Below, piece after piece: positions 5,095 through 7,400 of a stretch of DNA of 7,400 nt. The notes beneath the pieces are model-generated. The model made no database searches, was not told the origin of the DNA, and was given only the letters and a program-made list of their open reading frames with translations. Each line of letters opens with the position of its first letter. The first letter of the stretch is position 1. The stretch is from Gammaproteobacteria bacterium (GTDB lineage Bacteria > Pseudomonadota > Gammaproteobacteria > GRL18), in assembly GCA_013139395.1 (NCBI GenBank), contig WTAX01000177.1:1-7400 (forward strand), written 5' to 3'. Made by a program: the position numbers and the translations under genes.

Positions 5095-6609
5095 TTAGCC
5101 CAAAAATTCTTTATATGCAGGGTTTTGAGTTTCATCCCAATAGTTATAACCCAAGTCATCCAGGTACTGATGAAAGGCACTTAAATCACCATCCGGTACT
5201 TGTATACCAGCAAGCACGCGACCAAATGCAGCACCATGATTGCGATAATGAAACAGACTAATATTCCAGTTTTGTCCCATACCACTCAAGAAACGTAATA
5301 ATGCACCAGGACGCTCAGGAAACTCAAAGCGATAAAGATGCTCATTATGAATTTCAGGGGCATGTCCCCCAACCATATGACGCAGGTGTAATTTGGCAAT
5401 TTCATTATCACTGAGATCAGTGACCGGATAGCCCTTTTTGTTCAGCGCCTCAAATAGTACTCCTTTTTCTTCTTCTGCATTTGATGTTTTAACACCAACA
5501 AAAATATGGGCCTTTGTATTATGAGAATAACGATAATTAAATTCCGTGATCCCCCGAGTACCGACAACTTTACAGAATTTAAGAAAACTGCCGGGACGTT
5601 CATCAATTGTTGCTGAAAACAGCAGCTCCCGATGTTCGCCTAGTTCAGCACGTTCAGCCACATGTCGTAAACGATCAAAATTAATATTAGCACCGCTGTT
5701 AATCGCCACAAATGTTTTATTTTTTATGTCATGTTCTTTAATGTAGTTTTTCAGGCCTGCTACGGCAAGTGCACCTGCCGGTTCAGTTACCGTACGTGTA
5801 TCATCAAAAATATCTTTTATAGCGGCACAGATTTCATCCGCATTAACAAGAATGACATCATCCACGCACTTCTGTGCCACCTTAAAGGTTTCTTCCCCAA
5901 CTTGTTTGACCGCAACGCCATCAGCAAAAATACCCACCTGATCTAAGATAATGCGTTCTTTAGCAATTAAGGCATCATGCATAGAAGCGGCATCATCGGG
6001 TTCAACACCAATAATTTTAATATGCGGATAAAGATATTTCACATAAGCCGCAATACCGGCAATCAAACCACCGCCGCCCACTGGAACAAAAATAGCCTCA
6101 GGTTCTACATCACATTGCTGCATGATCTCCATGGCAATAGTGCCTTGTCCAGCTATCACATCAGGATCATCATAGGGATGAATAAATATCAGGTTCTTTT
6201 CTTTTTCGAGTTTCCTGGCATGCTGATAGGCTTCATCATAACTATTACCAAATAATATGACTTTTCCGCCTAAGCGCTTCACCGCCGTCACTTTAATGTC
6301 TGGTGTCGTTTTGGGCATTACAATAATAGCCTCTACACCAATTTTATTAGCAGACAGGGCAACGCCCTGAGCATGATTACCTGCCGAGGCAGCAATAACA
6401 CCCTGATCTTTTTCTACCTGACTCAGCTGCACCATTTTGTTATAGGCACCACGCAGTTTAAAAGAGAAAACCGGTTGCAGGTCTTCTCTTTTCAACAAAA
6501 TGTTATTATCGGTACGCAGTGATAAATTGACCGCTGAATCCAACGGTACTTTATCAACAATTTCGTAAACCCGGGCTTTAAGTATCTTTTTTACATAACT
6601 TTCTAACAT
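5095..6609 (-). CDS. ilvA: Threonine ammonia-lyase, biosynthetic (threonine deaminase)
   Basis: PLP enzyme converting L-threonine to 2-oxobutanoate and ammonia, the committed step of isoleucine synthesis; a cytoplasmic tetramer in known members. Catalytic domain about 1–320: the Schiff-base lysine K51 in FSFKLRGAYNKM, the substrate loop SAGNHAQG (75–82), the phosphate-binding glycine loop GGGGLIAG (178–185) and SGAN (305–308). Two ACT-like threonine-dehydratase C-terminal domains follow, about 328–400 (starting LLFSATIDERPGSF) and 423–495 (LYRFEFPERPGALL). These are the regulatory domains of the biosynthetic, isoleucine-inhibited form, and the short catabolic enzyme lacks them. Length of 504 aa fits (E. 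coli 514). ATG at 6609–6607 without a strong Shine-Dalgarno. It is divergent from rpiA and apparently monocistronic, with a terminator-like hairpin downstream. I see no leader peptide or attenuator upstream. Confidence 0.97.
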   Translation of the reverse strand: MLESYVKKILKARVYEIVDKVPLDSAVNLSLRTDNNILLKREDLQPVFSFKLRGAYNKMVQLSQVEKDQGVIAASAGNHAQGVALSANKIGVEAIIVMPKTTPDIKVTAVKRLGGKVILFGNSYDEAYQHARKLEKEKNLIFIHPYDDPDVIAGQGTIAMEIMQQCDVEPEAIFVPVGGGGLIAGIAAYVKYLYPHIKIIGVEPDDAASMHDALIAKERIILDQVGIFADGVAVKQVGEETFKVAQKCVDDVILVNADEICAAIKDIFDDTRTVTEPAGALAVAGLKNYIKEHDIKNKTFVAINSGANINFDRLRHVAERAELGEHRELLFSATIDERPGSFLKFCKVVGTRGITEFNYRYSHNTKAHIFVGVKTSNAEEEKGVLFEALNKKGYPVTDLSDNEIAKLHLRHMVGGHAPEIHNEHLYRFEFPERPGALLRFLSGMGQNWNISLFHYRNHGAAFGRVLAGIQVPDGDLSAFHQYLDDLGYNYWDETQNPAYKEFLG

Positions 6610-6644
6610 AGCCGCTAAGTTACCAATATTTTGAGAGCATGTCT

Positions 6645-6671
6645 ATTCTAGATCAAAGGGGTCAGAGTAAA
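6645..6671 (-). promoter_or_regulatory. Possible ilvA promoter abutting the palindromic element
   Basis: On the minus strand TAGAAT (6650–6645) is a good -10 match, 36 nt before the ilvA ATG. TTTACT (6671–6666) lies 15 nt upstream as a suboptimal -35. The -35 lies inside the left arm of the inverted-repeat element. Weak prediction. Confidence 0.3.
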
Positions 6672-6732
6672 TTGATTGATTGTTTTGGCTATAACACAGC
6701 AGAGCATATCAATTTACTCTGACCCCTTTGAT
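6652..6732. repeat. Palindromic MITE/REP-like element with 25-bp perfect inverted repeats
   Basis: Arms at 6652–6676 and 6708–6732 are exact reverse complements over 25 bp, around a 31-nt centre. The core GGGGTCAGAGTAAATTGA looks like a motif I recall as recurrent in proteobacterial genomes near REP-associated tyrosine (IS200-like) transposases; that link is from memory and not tested. No transposase gene is present and no convincing target-site duplication is visible. As RNA the arms would form a very stable 25-bp stem, which could block transcription or protect an RNA end. It sits between the divergent ilvA and rpiA genes. Confidence 0.8.
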
Positions 6733-6837
6733 AGGCTCTGGTGCTTTATAGTCAAATCAAGGATAATACCTCACAAAATTAAATTATAAAAATAAGTCAA
6801 CGCTACAGTTAATAGCGGCATTTGGAGAAATAGATAA

Positions 6838-7400
6838 ATGAATCAAGATGAAATGAAACAGGCAGTGGCACAAGCCGCTATTGAACACGTTGTAGTCGAT
6901 ACGATTATTGGTGTAGGCACAGGCTCTACAGCTAATTTTTTTATTGATGAACTGGCAAAAATAAAACATAAAATTAATGGTGCTGTGGCAAGCTCCGAAG
7001 CAACAGCAGAGCGCTTACGTGGTCATGGGATCGAAGTTTTTGATTTGAATTCAGTCAGTGAAATGTCTGTCTATATTGATGGTGCAGATGAAGCCAACAA
7101 GGCGCTGCATCTAATTAAAGGCGGCGGCGGTGCTTTAACGCGTGAAAAAATTGTCGCAGCCGTTGCAGATAAGTTTGTTTGTATTGTCGATGAGACAAAA
7201 TTAGTGAGCTATATGGGGACATTTCCTCTGCCGGTTGAAGTGATTCCAATGGCTCGTAGTTATGTTGCCAGAGAAATTGTTAAGCTGGGCGGCGAACCCG
7301 TCTTACGTGAAGGTTTCACTACAGATAATGGTAATGTTATTCTTGATATTCACGGCATGGAGATCATGGAGCCGGTGAAGCTCGAAGAGCAGCTTAATGA
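6838..7400 (+). CDS. rpiA: Ribose-5-phosphate isomerase A (3' end beyond window)
   Basis: Interconverts ribose 5-phosphate and ribulose 5-phosphate in the non-oxidative pentose phosphate pathway; cytoplasmic. The window holds 187 codons of about 219. Motifs match the E. coli enzyme in place as well as sequence: the phosphate-binding loop GVGTGSTA (25–32), the ASSEAT segment (51–56), the active-site DGADE with D81 and D84, [11 protein letters not shown] with K94 and the general base E103, and VDETKLV near 117–123. The start is supported by GGAG (6824–6827) 10 nt upstream of the ATG at 6838. It diverges from ilvA across a 228-nt spacer containing the palindromic element. No convincing promoter pair was found; GATAAT at 6762–6767 is a possible -10 without a good -35. 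Confidence 0.97.
   Translation, partial: MNQDEMKQAVAQAAIEHVVVDTIIGVGTGSTANFFIDELAKIKHKINGAVASSEATAERLRGHGIEVFDLNSVSEMSVYIDGADEANKALHLIKGGGGALTREKIVAAVADKFVCIVDETKLVSYMGTFPLPVEVIPMARSYVAREIVKLGGEPVLREGFTTDNGNVILDIHGMEIMEPVKLEEQLN

Noticed and set aside
5546..6255. Three plus-strand open frames
   Set aside because: They are antisense to the well-supported ilvA gene and resemble no protein family.
6652..6732. The palindrome as an ordinary intrinsic terminator
   Set aside because: It lies upstream of both divergent genes rather than downstream of one, lacks a following T run, and its 31-nt loop is too large for a typical terminator.
6784..6969. Minus-strand frame of 61 codons over the rpiA start
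   Set aside because: It overlaps the clear rpiA coding sequence and its ribosome binding site, and has no supporting motif.
1..7400. CRISPR array, tRNA or rRNA, phage or defence genes
   Set aside because: No regularly spaced repeats, tRNA cloverleaf or typical accessory proteins were seen on either strand; the region reads as conserved core genome.

Overview
The window is a stretch of bacterial chromosome carrying conserved housekeeping genes. Gene content and order point to a gammaproteobacterium. A minus-strand ygfB–pepP–ubiH cluster diverges from a plus-strand zapB-like/zapA–6S RNA–fau cluster, which is the classic gammaproteobacterial arrangement around ssrS. Base composition is moderately AT-rich, with A/T-rich spacers. 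The species cannot be named from the sequence alone.

Layout: (1) 1–2967, minus strand: ygfB (UPF0149), pepP (aminopeptidase P with an unusual Lys/Arg-rich repetitive tail) and the 5' part of ubiH (ubiquinone biosynthesis hydroxylase, running off the left edge). (2) 2968–3189: divergent regulatory spacer with a good sigma70-type promoter to the right, a TATAAT box to the left, and an inverted repeat over the leftward promoter. (3) 3190–4692, plus strand: a small coiled-coil protein, zapA (4-nt overlap), the 6S RNA gene ssrS with its own promoter, and fau (5-formyltetrahydrofolate cyclo-ligase). (4) 4738–4926, minus strand: an unrecognised 62-aa single-span membrane protein candidate with a strong ribosome binding site and a GTG start. 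(5) 4927–5094: AT-rich spacer with several GTAGG/CCTAC hairpins, probably including the ilvA terminator. (6) 5095–6609, minus strand: ilvA (threonine deaminase with two C-terminal regulatory domains). (7) 6610–6837: divergent spacer containing an 81-bp element with perfect 25-bp inverted repeats (MITE/REP-like). (8) 6838–7400, plus strand: rpiA, cut by the right edge.

The genes serve separate core tasks: ubiquinone synthesis and peptide trimming, FtsZ-ring assembly, global control of RNA polymerase by 6S RNA, folate one-carbon metabolism, isoleucine synthesis and the pentose phosphate pathway. I see no phage, CRISPR, toxin-antitoxin or defence system. The unusual parts are the histone-H1-like tail of PepP with its 18-bp DNA repeat, the palindromic element between ilvA and rpiA, and the small membrane ORF with its hairpin-rich leader.
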